From assembly GCA_035937795.1 (NCBI GenBank), contig DASZHO010000012.1:3828-67827 (forward strand): DNA of 64,000 nt, written 5' to 3'. A program made the position numbers and the translations under genes. Below the pieces are notes generated by a model. It made no database searches. It worked only from the letters and a program-made list of their open reading frames with translations, and had not been told where the DNA came from. Positions 1 to 11,302 of this stretch are shown here, piece after piece. The DNA comes from JAMQPK01 sp035937795. GTDB lineage: Bacteria > Acidobacteriota > Vicinamibacteria > Vicinamibacterales > JAMQPK01. Every line of letters starts with the position of its first letter. Position 1 is the stretch's first letter.

Positions 1-290
1 ACCACTACAATCTGAGAACAACGTGGCAATATCCATGTTGGTCGGCATCGGCAGCCTGTCTGGTTATGCATCACAGGACATGAACCAGTGACCAGATCAC
101 AGCCACTCGGCCGTTTGAGTCGTCGAACCGACCGGCAGCACGATATATTGGTCGCTGTTTCTGGTAACGACAAGCGACGACTTGACAATGACCGGCTGGT
201 AGACATGGCAGGCGCAACCACATACCATCAGAACGATGTGCCTCGATCCTCGGCGCTTGACGCGCGTGTGTCGATCATGAGGGCAACGAC
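1..290. other. Leading stretch with no recognisable gene
   Basis: All three forward frames carry early stops or give only a short arginine-rich translation that resembles nothing I know. The lower GC of the first hundred bases suggests intergenic sequence, and the promoter of the gene starting at 291 should lie here. I could not place a convincing -35/-10 pair. Confidence 0.4.
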
Positions 291-1715
291 ATGAGAACGA
301 ATCTTGGCGGATTCAACCGTTCGCGGGCAGGCATCCGCGCTGCGTTGCTTGTGACAGTAGGTGTCACGTGGCGCTTGGCATTGCAAGCTGCGCCGGCAGA
401 CGTGCCGAACGACGTGACATTCACCCGCGACATCGCAGCCATCTTGCAGCGGAGCTGCCAGAACTGCCATCGCCCTGACGGCGTCGCGCCGATGTCGCTT
501 GTCACATACGCGGAGGTCCGTCCGTATGCGCGGGTCATCAAACAGCGGACGTCGCTCGGGCCGCACAGGGGCGTCATGCCGCCTTGGTATATCGAGAAGA
601 ACGTCGGAATTCAGAAATACAAGAACGATCCTTCCTTGAGTGACTCTGAGATCGCGAAGATCGGGAAGTGGGTCGACAGCGGCGCGCCCCAGGGCGATCC
701 CGCAGATATGCCGCCATTACGTCATTTTGACGATCTGAGCACCTGGGCTATCGGGACCCCCGACCTCGTCGTGTCGACCGAGGAAGTTCTCGTCAAAGCA
801 AACTCACCGGACTGGTGGGGCGAAATCGAGAGCTTGCCGACAGACCTTGCCGAGGATCGATACGTGGCGGCGCTTCAGATCCGTGAAGTCAACGACGTGC
901 CAAGCAAAGATATCAACGGCCGGACGACGGTCGGCGGGCGATTCGTGTTCCACCACATGATTTGGAGCACCGATCAGGGTGGCGGTGGTGGCACCAACAC
1001 GGCCTGGCCAGTGCACGAGGTGGGGCGCGGTGCCGACTTCTTCCCGCCTGAGGCCGGACGGTTGCTGAAGGCTGGAGAAAAGATTGTCCCGAACTCCGTC
1101 CATCTCCATTCGAACGGTCGCGACACCAGGGCGCATCTGGAAATCGGCTTCAAGTTCTGTCCCAAGGGCTACCAACCGACGGTGAAGCCGTCGCCGAGTC
1201 GCAGCCTTGGGAACAGCGTGGACATTTCGATCCGACCGAACGAGGCAAACCAACAGCTGCACGCCTACACGGTGCTGCAGGAGCATACAAAAGTCACATC
1301 GTTTGAGCCACACATGCACGCGCCGGGCGCGCGCATGTGTCTGGAGGCGATCTGGGGCTACAACATTCAGACTCTGACCTGCGCCGGCTACGACCACAAC
1401 TGGGTGCGTGGCTATGACTACGCCGACGACGCAGCGCCGCTCCTGCCGAAGGGCACGATCCTGCACATCATTGGCTATATGGACAACTCGCCGGCCAATC
1501 GGAACGTGCCGGACCCGCGCAACTGGCAGGGCTCGGGCAACCGTTCCGTGGCGAACATGTTCCTTGATCTCGGGCAGGGCGTCGCGTTGACGGATGAACA
1601 GTTCCAGCGGGAGATGATCAAACGTCGTCAATCGACCAGGGACGACGTGATTATCGGTTGTCCGCTCTGCAACACGGTTCAGATTCCGAAGGGCACCAGC
1701 AGCCAGCAGCAGTAG
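291..1715 (+). CDS. Secreted c-haem / copper monooxygenase-like protein
   Basis: The 474-residue product begins with a basic N-terminus and a hydrophobic stretch (about residues 14-34) ending in an Ala-rich cleavage-like region, so it should be exported. A c-type haem motif CQNCH lies at residues 56-60 in a short cytochrome-like domain. The rest resembles the copper type II ascorbate-dependent (PHM-like) monooxygenase fold: a His-His-Met cluster (FHHM), an HLHSNG motif and an HMH motif (EPHMH), then a DHNW segment and an LPKGT segment. A C-terminal CPLC pair is also present. Family knowledge: such haem-plus-copper fusions are common and uncharacterised in Acidobacteriota. Inference: an extracytoplasmic redox enzyme, substrate unknown. 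The next gene starts 4 nt downstream and is probably co-transcribed. The ATG at 291 puts the signal sequence at the terminus, which supports it as the start. Confidence 0.8.
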   Translation: MRTNLGGFNRSRAGIRAALLVTVGVTWRLALQAAPADVPNDVTFTRDIAAILQRSCQNCHRPDGVAPMSLVTYAEVRPYARVIKQRTSLGPHRGVMPPWYIEKNVGIQKYKNDPSLSDSEIAKIGKWVDSGAPQGDPADMPPLRHFDDLSTWAIGTPDLVVSTEEVLVKANSPDWWGEIESLPTDLAEDRYVAALQIREVNDVPSKDINGRTTVGGRFVFHHMIWSTDQGGGGGTNTAWPVHEVGRGADFFPPEAGRLLKAGEKIVPNSVHLHSNGRDTRAHLEIGFKFCPKGYQPTVKPSPSRSLGNSVDISIRPNEANQQLHAYTVLQEHTKVTSFEPHMHAPGARMCLEAIWGYNIQTLTCAGYDHNWVRGYDYADDAAPLLPKGTILHIIGYMDNSPANRNVPDPRNWQGSGNRSVANMFLDLGQGVALTDEQFQREMIKRRQSTRDDVIIGCPLCNTVQIPKGTSSQQQ

Positions 1716-1719
1716 TTCC

Positions 1720-2667
1720 ATGAACACACGCAGAATACTTTTCGGCCGGGGGGGCCGCCGGGCCGCTGTGGTGCTTCTTCTCGCCTCTGCCGCGGTCGTC
1801 ACCCTTGCGTCGCGGTCCGTGACCGGTCAGACATACTCGAGCGGTCAGCCTGTCTGGCCAGCCTTCGAAGGCTGGGAGAAGAATCAGGACGGTTCGTTCA
1901 GCTTCGTGTTTGGCTATATGAACGACAACTGGCTGGAGGAACTGAACGTTCCGATTGGTCCCGACAACAACGTCGAGCCTGGTGGTCCGGATCAAGGGCA
2001 ACCGACTCATTTCCAGCCGCGGCGTAACCGCTTCATGTTCCGTGTCCGTGTCTCGAAAGATTGGGGTGACAAGGAGATGGTTTGGTCGCTGACCACGCAA
2101 GGAAAAACACAAAAAGTCTACGCGTCCCTGCGCACCGACTTGTTGATCGAGAACATCGACCTCATGTCGGAAACTGGCGCGCTTGGGGCCGGCATCAGCA
2201 ATCCGGAGCTTCGGGCTAACAAGCCGCCAATGGTCAAGATTGCCGGTTCGAAATCGCTCAGCGTCAAAGTTGAACAGCCGGTGATGCTGACGGCTTTTGT
2301 GACCGACGATGGTGTGCCTAAGGTGCGGCCTTCACGTCCACTCGGGCCCGGCCCGGGAAATCCCAATCTGCTGCCGCCGAGGCGAATTACAGTCGGCAAG
2401 AACCTCGGTTTGCATCTGGCGTGGTTTGTCTATCGCGGGGCCGGCAAGGTCACGTTCGAACCGTCACAAGTGAAGACGTGGGAGGACACGCGAGCTACCG
2501 CCAACTCGCCGTGGGCGCCCATCTGGTCTCCCCCTCCTGTGCCGCCGGACGGCAAGTACGTGGTGACTGCGACCTTCGACGAGCCTGGGATTTACGTGCT
2601 TCGGGCGCGCGCCGATGATGGCGCGTTGACAGCGGACGACGACCTCACGGTCACGGTTTCGCGCTGA
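1720..2667 (+). CDS. Conserved secreted protein, partner of the haem/copper enzyme
   Basis: The 315-residue product has an Arg-rich N-terminus followed by a hydrophobic segment (about residues 13-32), a clear signal peptide. After cleavage it holds an aromatic motif (AFEGWEKN..GSF.FVFGYMN) and PIGPDNN and RGQPTHF-like patterns. I recognise these as recurrent in acidobacterial secreted proteins but cannot tie them to a characterised function. The C-terminal half looks beta-rich (VKVEQPVMLTAFVTDDG and a closing DDLTVTV), like an Ig-type fold. It follows the upstream gene by 4 nt, so the pair is probably an operon. No catalytic residues are evident; a structural or substrate-binding partner is only an inference. 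Confidence 0.75.
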   Translation: MNTRRILFGRGGRRAAVVLLLASAAVVTLASRSVTGQTYSSGQPVWPAFEGWEKNQDGSFSFVFGYMNDNWLEELNVPIGPDNNVEPGGPDQGQPTHFQPRRNRFMFRVRVSKDWGDKEMVWSLTTQGKTQKVYASLRTDLLIENIDLMSETGALGAGISNPELRANKPPMVKIAGSKSLSVKVEQPVMLTAFVTDDGVPKVRPSRPLGPGPGNPNLLPPRRITVGKNLGLHLAWFVYRGAGKVTFEPSQVKTWEDTRATANSPWAPIWSPPPVPPDGKYVVTATFDEPGIYVLRARADDGALTADDDLTVTVSR

Positions 2668-2955
2668 TGGCGTCAGTTTCCGCGTAGGCCGGCGCGTGGG
2701 TTCAGGCGGAGACTCGTCCAACCAGAACGCTGGCGAATTGTGTTTCATGTCCTCGATGCAGTTCCTCCGCAGCCTGTAAGGCCGTAGGCTCGCTTATATT
2801 GCGTAGCGGACCATGACGGAGACCAGTCCTCAGAATGTACAGGGGCTCGCCGTGTCATCACTCGCGATTAACACTGCTCGATCAGAAGCGGGTGACACGG
2901 TAATCCGGAATCCGGTGCGCGTTCTCGGGACGTCACTTGATGATCGGTATTGCGC
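2668..2955. other. Convergent intergenic gap
   Basis: This gap separates the end of the secreted partner protein from the 3' end of the serine hydrolase. A short forward ORF starts at 2813 and runs into the hydrolase gene on the opposite strand. Its translation is unremarkable and it is best read as an antisense shadow. I see no strong stem-loop with a T-run and no RNA gene. Confidence 0.4.
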
Positions 2956-4197
2956 TCAGTCCACGATCGCCTGCATCACGGCGTTTTCGACGTCGCGGAA
3001 CACGGTGACGTTCAGCCCTTCGAGGAACACGACGCCGACGACTTTTTCGGTGGGGTCAACCCAGAAGTGCGTCTCAATGGAGCCGAGCGCGCCGTCCCAG
3101 CCGAAAGTGCCGGCGCCCACGCGGTAGCCGACGGACACGGGGTCGTTGATGATCTGCACACCAAGGCCGAATGTACGACCTGATTTTTTGCCGTCAAAGG
3201 GGGAGTCGAAATCCTTCACGAACGTCGAGTGCATCAGATCGACGGTTCGCGGGCTGAGGATCCGCACGCCGTTCAGTTCGCCGCCGTTGAGGAGCATCTG
3301 CCCGAACTGAAGAAAGTCCTCCGCCGTGGTCATCAGCCCGCCGGCGCCGGAGAGATACTCGTTGCTCCAGCCGGCGCTGTCGGCCGGCTTGAAACCTTGC
3401 GGCGTGTGGTCGTACAGCGTCACCAGCCGAGGATTTTTGTCGGCCGCCGGAGTCCAGAACGACGTGTCCTTCATTCCAAGCGGTCGAAAGATCCGCGTGC
3501 GAAGCAGTTCATCCGCCGCCGTGCCCGATACGATTTCTGCGATGCGTAACAGCGTATCGAAGCCGGCGACCGGACTGTACGACCAATGATCGCCCGGCTG
3601 GAATTCGAGTGGCGCTTTCGTGAGTCTCGGGACGGCCTCGGCGAGCGTCGTGCCGGGCACAATGGCCGACACGCGCAGGCTTTCGTTGAAGCTCGCGCCG
3701 CTCCCGAGCCCGGAGGTGTGCGTGAGCAGATCTTCAACCGTGATGCGCCGATTCGCGCGAACCGGAGAAGACGATGGCATCGCGACTGTGAGGCTCGCAA
3801 ACTCCGGAATGAACTTCGAGACGGGATCTGTCAGCCGAATTGTGCCTTCTTCGACGAGCGTGAGGACGGCGACGGTTACAACCACTTTCGAGGCGGACAT
3901 CAGCCGAAAAATCGAGTCGGTCGCCATCGGCTTCTTCGACTCGATGTTCATCAGTCCCTTTGCCTGAAGGTGCACGAGGCGTCCGCGGCGCGCGACGGCG
4001 GTGACGACACCGGCGGGATTCGTGTTGCCGGGAGTCAACTGACGTTCGATCGCCTGATCGAGCCGGGCTAGTCGTTCCGCCGACATGCCCACATCGGCTG
4101 GCTTTCCGCGCTGAACTGTCGCGCCCGCAAGGGGCACTGCGAGCGCCGCGATCAGCGTCACCACGTGGACCGATCGGATTCGACCGAGTTTTGACAT
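2956..4197 (-). CDS. Secreted serine hydrolase, beta-lactamase/DD-peptidase fold
   Basis: From the ATG at 4197 the product has 413 residues and a signal peptide (hydrophobic about residues 9-27). The ORF is open to 4308, but an upstream start would add an unneeded N-terminal stretch before the signal. The active-site SxxK motif is SASK at residues 101-104 (nucleophile Ser101). The Tyr motif is YSP in HWSYSPVAG, where the family usually has YxN. A GWDGALG segment probably corresponds to the third conserved box. This is the beta-lactamase/penicillin-binding-protein class C-like family (Pfam Beta-lactamase); members act as esterases, peptidases or carboxypeptidases, and beta-lactamase activity should not be assumed. 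Periplasmic or surface location is inferred. Upstream lies an intergenic region with an ACATAAG palindrome. Confidence 0.85.
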   Translation of the reverse strand: MSKLGRIRSVHVVTLIAALAVPLAGATVQRGKPADVGMSAERLARLDQAIERQLTPGNTNPAGVVTAVARRGRLVHLQAKGLMNIESKKPMATDSIFRLMSASKVVVTVAVLTLVEEGTIRLTDPVSKFIPEFASLTVAMPSSSPVRANRRITVEDLLTHTSGLGSGASFNESLRVSAIVPGTTLAEAVPRLTKAPLEFQPGDHWSYSPVAGFDTLLRIAEIVSGTAADELLRTRIFRPLGMKDTSFWTPAADKNPRLVTLYDHTPQGFKPADSAGWSNEYLSGAGGLMTTAEDFLQFGQMLLNGGELNGVRILSPRTVDLMHSTFVKDFDSPFDGKKSGRTFGLGVQIINDPVSVGYRVGAGTFGWDGALGSIETHFWVDPTEKVVGVVFLEGLNVTVFRDVENAVMQAIVD

Positions 4198-4398
4198 AGA
4201 TGCGAGGGAACGCGCCTCATTCTGAAGGAAATGTATCGGCCATGTCCACGCCCACGGTCTGAGGGGGGACCGCCTGCGCACGGTCAGCAGCGGAGCGTAT
4301 TGCCACACACCTCCTCGTCTGAACGCACCCCGATTGATCCCAGCCTGGCAGGCGAAAATCCATTCCGGCGGATCTGACTGGACATGACCAACTGCAGA

Positions 4399-4432
4399 AC
4401 ATAAGGCTTATGTACTCTAACTGGAACATAAG
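4399..4432. promoter_or_regulatory. ACATAAG palindrome plus third half-site, operator-like
   Basis: ACATAAG-G-CTTATGT at 4399-4413 is a perfect 7 bp inverted repeat with one central base. A third ACATAAG copy follows at 4426-4432. The cluster sits between the serine hydrolase (start 4197, reverse) and the truncated secreted ORF (start 4492, forward), where a divergent-promoter regulator could bind. The AT-rich palindrome stands out from its GC-rich surroundings. The cognate regulator is unknown. Confidence 0.4.
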
Positions 4433-4491
4433 TGCACGAGCTATTGCACCGCGCATTAGATTCGAATTGTGCGTGGATCATACAATTGTCG

Positions 4492-4749
4492 ATGAAACCC
4501 CTCCGACGATTTCTACCTGCTGCCGCGTTCTTCTTCTCGGTCTGCTTCTCGCTTGCGGCACAGAACTCCGCTCCCCGAATCGTTTATCGAAGCCGCGCAT
4601 ACCAGCGCGCAGGTGCAAGCCATGAACAGTGGTGGGAGATGGATCTCACGACACGGCAGAAGGTGCGGATGTCTAATGCAGCAACAGACTCTGACCTCAG
4701 GGATATCCAACGCGAGTCTGAATTCTTCTGGTGCTCTCCGGCTCGCTAA
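4492..4749 (+). pseudogene. Truncated secreted protein (85 aa)
   Basis: The ATG at 4492 gives a textbook signal peptide (MKPLRRF, a hydrophobic core with PAAAFFFSV, then SLAAQ), followed by a propeller-like opening (PRIVYRSRAYQR...WWEMDLTT). The frame stops at 4749 after 85 codons, about 30 bp before a ~190 bp repeat. A signal peptide with so short a mature part suggests the 5' remnant of a longer secreted gene whose 3' part was lost. An upstream in-frame start at 4432 exists but would bury the signal peptide. It could instead be a genuine short secreted protein. Confidence 0.45.
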
Positions 4750-4778
4750 CGAGTACATCGAGTGGCAGCAGTCAGATG

Positions 4779-4968
4779 ACGAGCGGGGTCATTGCCCCTG
4801 GAGGCGTTCCAGCCGCGTCGGCCGTGTGTGTGGCGAGCTACACAGACACCTTTACGCCGCTGACAGCGAGTTGCGTACCGTATCGAACGATGTCAGGGCG
4901 GACCGCAACCCTCGCGAGACATGTGGCATCCGAGAAACGTGGTCGCCGATGCGGTCTGGCCGAGTTTT
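4779..4968 (+). repeat. Long direct repeat, copy A (~190 bp)
   Basis: This stretch matches 8293-8484 in the same orientation. By eye there are about a dozen mismatches and one 2-nt indel over ~190 bp, so identity is above 90%. It starts near GCGGGGTCATTGC and ends at GGCCGAGTTTT. It lies downstream of the kinase gene as that gene is transcribed. I find no transposase and no clear terminal inverted repeats. The forward frame is open here but interrupted in copy B, so coding is doubtful. Confidence 0.85.
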
Positions 4969-5274
4969 CGACCGCAGCGGTCCGGCCCGCGTCAGGCCCC
5001 AATGTCGCGACATGATCTGTGGACAAACCTGTTGACCTTCGGTCTGGGAGTGACGCACTCGCAGCGGTCGGCACCTGCACTCTTGAGAGGCAGCCGGCGC
5101 CCGTTGCTCGCAGCCGCTGAACCAATGACGTGGCGCAAAAACGCGTCGAGGTTTGCGATCAGTCCTGAGGAACGCTGAAGGGGCTTCCAACCTGTCGAGA
5201 CCCTCTTCGGAAATCCCTTCGCGACAAGGCAGGAGTAATCGGGGCCCGCGGCGACGAGATCCGTCAAGCTGACG
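4969..5274. other. Gap between repeat copy A and the kinase 3' end
   Basis: About 300 bp with no gene I can support. A reverse-strand frame (5267 to 4992, starting at TTG) is open and gives a 91-residue translation with no recognisable motif; it could be a decayed coding fragment. No RNA gene or strong terminator is visible. Confidence 0.35.
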
Positions 5275-8175
<2,901 letters not shown>

Positions 8176-8292
8176 CTGTAGGCTCTATGCGTCCGAGCCG
8201 ACGTCTCGTCCGTCGAACGCCTCGCGGAATCACCAGTGAGAGCGGAATCCACACAAAGAGAGGCTCTATCTCTATGGCACGCACACTCGTTT

Positions 8293-8484
8293 ACGGGCGG
8301 GGTCATTGCGCCTGGAGGCGTTCCAGCCGCGTCGGCCGTGTGTGTGGCGAGCTACACTGACACCTATTCGCCGCTGACAGCGAGTTGCGGGCCGTAACGA
8401 ACGATGTCAGGGCGGACCGCATCCCTCGCGAGACATGTGGGATCCGAGAGCCACGTGGTCGCCGATGCGGTCTGGCCGAGTTTT
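8293..8484 (+). repeat. Long direct repeat, copy B (~190 bp)
   Basis: This is the second copy of the repeat seen at 4779-4968, in the same orientation. Its right end (GGCCGAGTTTT) reaches the stop codon of the reverse-strand dcd gene (TAA at 8483-8485). Like copy A it lies just downstream of a reverse-strand gene. One forward frame of copy B contains a TAA where copy A has TAT, and the 2-nt indel shifts the frame, so neither copy looks like a maintained gene. Confidence 0.85.
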
Positions 8485-8992
8485 ACAGATTGTCCTGGCG
8501 CGCGAAGCGTCCCTGGTAGACGGCGCTGCCCTCGCAGCGCTGGAGCACGATCTGGAGGAGCCGCACGCCTGCGTGGATGAGCAGCGTCCGGCCGGACACG
8601 TTCGACATCTCGAGCACCTGGCGAGTCGTGACGCCCGGCTGCACGAAGCCCGAGGTGACGTGGATCATGAGGCCGAGGCGCGCGAACCGGCTGCGGCCCT
8701 CCAGCCATCCGCCGATGTCGCCGGGAAGCGTGATGCGCTCGCGGGTGATGCCGTGGATGGTCTCGCCGGGTGCCAGCGGATACGGTGTCTTGAGCGAGCG
8801 CACATCGGTGATCGTCCGGTAGTCGACGTCGTCGGTCACCGGCACCGGCTCGCGCCCAGCGTGCATGACGCGGATCTCGTCGCCGAGATGCAGGTCGATC
8901 GACGCCGGCCCCACCTGGTCCGCGAAGAACGGCTCGATCACCACTCGCCCCGCCTCGATCTCGCGCCGGATCACGTCGCACGTGAGGATCAT
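8483..8992 (-). CDS. dcd: dCTP deaminase / dUTPase-family protein
   Basis: The 169-residue product starts MILTCDVIRREI and carries the family's core: QVGPASIDLHLG, the nucleotide-binding EGRSRFARLGL motif, and HVTSGFVQPG with the region around VLEMSN. The enzyme hydrolyses dCTP to dUTP (or dUMP in bifunctional forms), supplying dTMP synthesis in the cytoplasm. At 169 residues it is somewhat shorter than typical ~190-residue Dcd, missing part of the C-terminal tail. That is notable because repeat copy B begins exactly at its stop codon, so the natural 3' end may have been altered. The gene starts 4 nt after the hisC stop, so the two are co-transcribed. Confidence 0.85.
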   Translation of the reverse strand: MILTCDVIRREIEAGRVVIEPFFADQVGPASIDLHLGDEIRVMHAGREPVPVTDDVDYRTITDVRSLKTPYPLAPGETIHGITRERITLPGDIGGWLEGRSRFARLGLMIHVTSGFVQPGVTTRQVLEMSNVSGRTLLIHAGVRLLQIVLQRCEGSAVYQGRFARQDNL

Positions 8993-8996
8993 CGTG

Positions 8997-10088
8997 TTAC
9001 TTCGTCGGCACTGAAGTCATCGCTACCACCTGAGCAAGGGCTGCATCAAGTACGGCGAGCAACGCGTCGTTCTCCTCAGGGGCGCCGACGCTAATCCGCA
9101 GCTTGTTGTCCAGTGACGGCTTGTCAAAAAACCGGACGAGCACCCCGCGCACCCTGAGGGCGGCGTAGAGCCATCCCGCGTGTGCCGCATCGGGCGTGGT
9201 CACCAGCAGAAAATTCGCTTGGCTCTGGATGACCGCGAGCCCGCGTCGCTCGAGCTCCGAAGAGAGCCGCTCGCGTTCGGCTCGAATCGCCTGCCAGTTC
9301 GCACGTGCGTACTCCACATCATCGAGCGCGGCGCACGCTGCCGCGATGGCGATCGCGTCGCAGTTGTAGCTGTCTTTGACCTTGGCCATCTGCGCGATCA
9401 CTTCCGGATCGCCGATGGCGTAGCCAAACCGCAGGCCTGCCAGGCCGTAGCCCTTGCTGAACGTTCGCGTGACGAGGACGTTCCGTTGTCGCCCCGGCAG
9501 ACTCAGGCAGTTGTCATCGGCAAAGTCCGCGTACGCTTCGTCCACGAGCACGAGCGCCTCGGTCGCCCTCGCGAGCGCCTCAATATCTGCGACAGCCACT
9601 GACGTTCCTGACGGCGAGTTGGGGTTCGCGAAAAAAATCGCGCGCCCACACTCACGCAACAAGGCCTCGGTCGGCAACTGCCAGCCGGGCTCCCAGGGCA
9701 CCGCTATCAGCCGAACGTCCGCAAGCTCTGCGAGCACGGGGTAAAGCGAGTAGGTCGGATCCGGGCACACGAGGACGTCGCCTGGGCCGCAGTAGCTGCG
9801 GAGTGCGATCTGCAGAATGTCGTCGCTGCCGTTACCTGCCAGGATGCTTTCGGGGGAGACGCCGTGCACCCGGGCGGCGACGGCGCGGAATTCATCAGCC
9901 ATTGATGACGGATAGCGGCGCAGGGCATCCGGCGTGACGCGGCGGATGGCGTCCACGACGTGAGGACTCGGCGGAAACGGGTTCTCGTTGGTATTCAGTT
10001 TGATGACCCGTTCGCCAGGCCTGGGCTGTTCGCCCGGGGTGTAGCCGGCCATTCGTTCGACGACGGAGCGAGGGCGTGGCAAAGGCAT
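8997..10088 (-). CDS. hisC: Histidinol-phosphate aminotransferase
   Basis: The 363-residue product is a fold-type I PLP aminotransferase of usual HisC length. Visible motifs are KLNTNENPFPPSP at the N-terminus, AGNGSDD, FFANPNSPSGT, LVDEAYADFA, and the PLP lysine in TFSKGYGLAGLRFGY (Lys212). HisC converts imidazole-acetol phosphate and glutamate to histidinol phosphate in histidine synthesis; some homologues act on aromatic amino acids. No other his genes are nearby, so the pathway role is by family. It is the first gene of a two-gene unit with dcd (4 nt apart). Confidence 0.9.
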   Translation of the reverse strand: MPLPRPRSVVERMAGYTPGEQPRPGERVIKLNTNENPFPPSPHVVDAIRRVTPDALRRYPSSMADEFRAVAARVHGVSPESILAGNGSDDILQIALRSYCGPGDVLVCPDPTYSLYPVLAELADVRLIAVPWEPGWQLPTEALLRECGRAIFFANPNSPSGTSVAVADIEALARATEALVLVDEAYADFADDNCLSLPGRQRNVLVTRTFSKGYGLAGLRFGYAIGDPEVIAQMAKVKDSYNCDAIAIAAACAALDDVEYARANWQAIRAERERLSSELERRGLAVIQSQANFLLVTTPDAAHAGWLYAALRVRGVLVRFFDKPSLDNKLRISVGAPEENDALLAVLDAALAQVVAMTSVPTK

Positions 10089-10231
10089 GGTCCCAATGAC
10101 GATAACACCGATGTCGCCGCCTGTAGCGGCACCCCTATCGGTGGCGTCTTCACAGACGTATTCCTTTAGGCCTGGGTTTATGCTGGAGAGCGTGCGACGA
10201 GTGGTGATCCTTCACGAGTCATGAGTTACCG

Positions 10232-10744
10232 ATGCCAATCATCAAACCTGGCAACTTTGACGACGACCGAGTGAAGGCGCTGTTGAGCAGGCATCTCGAA
10301 GGCATGCACGCCAACTCGCCGCCTGGCCACGTGTTCGCACTCGATTGGTCAGGACTGCAGAAGCCAGAGGTCAGCTTCTATGCGCTGTGGGAGGGTGAAG
10401 ACCTTCTGGGCTTCGGCGCCCTGAAGGAACTCGAACCGCGGGGCGGCGAAATCAAATCCATGCGCACTGCCGATGCGCACCTGCGAAAGGGAGTCGCGGC
10501 GGCGATTCTCGATCACATCATCGCCGAGGCCCGCCAACGACGTTATTCGCGCCTTTCGTTGGAGACCGGTTCCGGCCCGGCTTTCGAGCCTGCCCTCAAG
10601 CTCTATCGTAAGCACGGCTTCGTCGACGGAGAGCCTTTCGGCGGCTACGAAAAGAGTCCCTTCAATCAGTTCCTCCATCTTGACCTGGAGGCTTCGCCAC
10701 CCTGGCCCCGGATGGTTCGCACACAGGCTCACCGGGCGCCGTAG
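10232..10744 (+). CDS. GNAT-family N-acetyltransferase
   Basis: This 170-residue protein has the GNAT layout: an FGALKELEP beta strand, then EIKSMRTADAHLRKGVAAAILDHII, which holds the acetyl-CoA pyrophosphate-binding segment (R/Q-x-x-G-x-G/A as LRKGVAA). Next comes the SLETGSGPAFEPALKLYRKHGF segment typical of the C-terminal motif. It transfers an acetyl group from acetyl-CoA to a small molecule or protein amine; the substrate cannot be told from sequence. It stands alone after the divergent hisC. Confidence 0.85.
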   Translation: MPIIKPGNFDDDRVKALLSRHLEGMHANSPPGHVFALDWSGLQKPEVSFYALWEGEDLLGFGALKELEPRGGEIKSMRTADAHLRKGVAAAILDHIIAEARQRRYSRLSLETGSGPAFEPALKLYRKHGFVDGEPFGGYEKSPFNQFLHLDLEASPPWPRMVRTQAHRAP

Positions 10745-10765
10745 AATGCGGCAGATGGGACTGGC

Positions 10766-11302
10766 ATGGCATTAACCCCGACGGCGTTGGCGTTTGGCTT
10801 ATTGACGGTGGGCGCGTTACCGGCGCCAGGCGGATTGCTCCAGCCCGCCTCACGACTGGCAACACTGCCGGATAACCCTTGTGGGCTGTTCACACCAAGG
10901 CAGTTATCAACAATAACCCGCCTCAATGTCACAACTGCCGAAAGGACACGCAGCTTGACCAAGGTGGTGGAGGCTCAGCGACAGAACCGCGACTCAGGTC
11001 CGGGCACGATTTGTGTTTACGACACGCGCAGTGCGTTTGCTGCTATCGACGTTTACATCCCACCTCACGCAACTCGAGCCACCGAGAAGTATTGGGCTGT
11101 TCGAACGCAATATTTTCAGACTTACCGTGGATCGGCGCAGCCGATACCGCATGTCGGAGTGGATGCCTGGCTGGCCGGGGGCGCGGCTCTTCACGTTCTG
11201 ATCCGGGAGAACGAATACTTCATCGTTTCCACCCAGATGTACCAGCCTCAGTCCCGTGAATTGCTCATAAGAATCGCGGTGGCTGTATTGGCGAGGTTTT
11301 GA
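10766..11302 (+). CDS. Small secreted protein of unknown function
   Basis: The 178-residue product opens with a weakly charged hydrophobic N-terminus (ALAFGLLTVGALPAPGGLL) that may be a signal peptide. The mature part starts with NPCGLFTPRQL and later has a second Cys in GTICVYDT, so a disulphide is possible. The CGLFTPRQLSTI opening recalls small actinobacterial lipoproteins of the DUF3558 type, but the match is only suggestive. The stop overlaps the TTG that opens the following PQQ-dehydrogenase remnant, so the two may be read as neighbours in one transcript. Confidence 0.6.
   Translation: MALTPTALAFGLLTVGALPAPGGLLQPASRLATLPDNPCGLFTPRQLSTITRLNVTTAERTRSLTKVVEAQRQNRDSGPGTICVYDTRSAFAAIDVYIPPHATRATEKYWAVRTQYFQTYRGSAQPIPHVGVDAWLAGGAALHVLIRENEYFIVSTQMYQPQSRELLIRIAVAVLARF

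Noticed and set aside
4432..4491. Upstream start for the truncated secreted ORF
   Set aside because: Starting at 4432 would add 20 residues before a complete signal peptide, which would block its function.
4992..5267. Reverse-strand ORF of 91 codons after the kinase
   Set aside because: It starts at TTG without a good SD sequence and has no recognisable motif. It is kept only as a possible decayed fragment.
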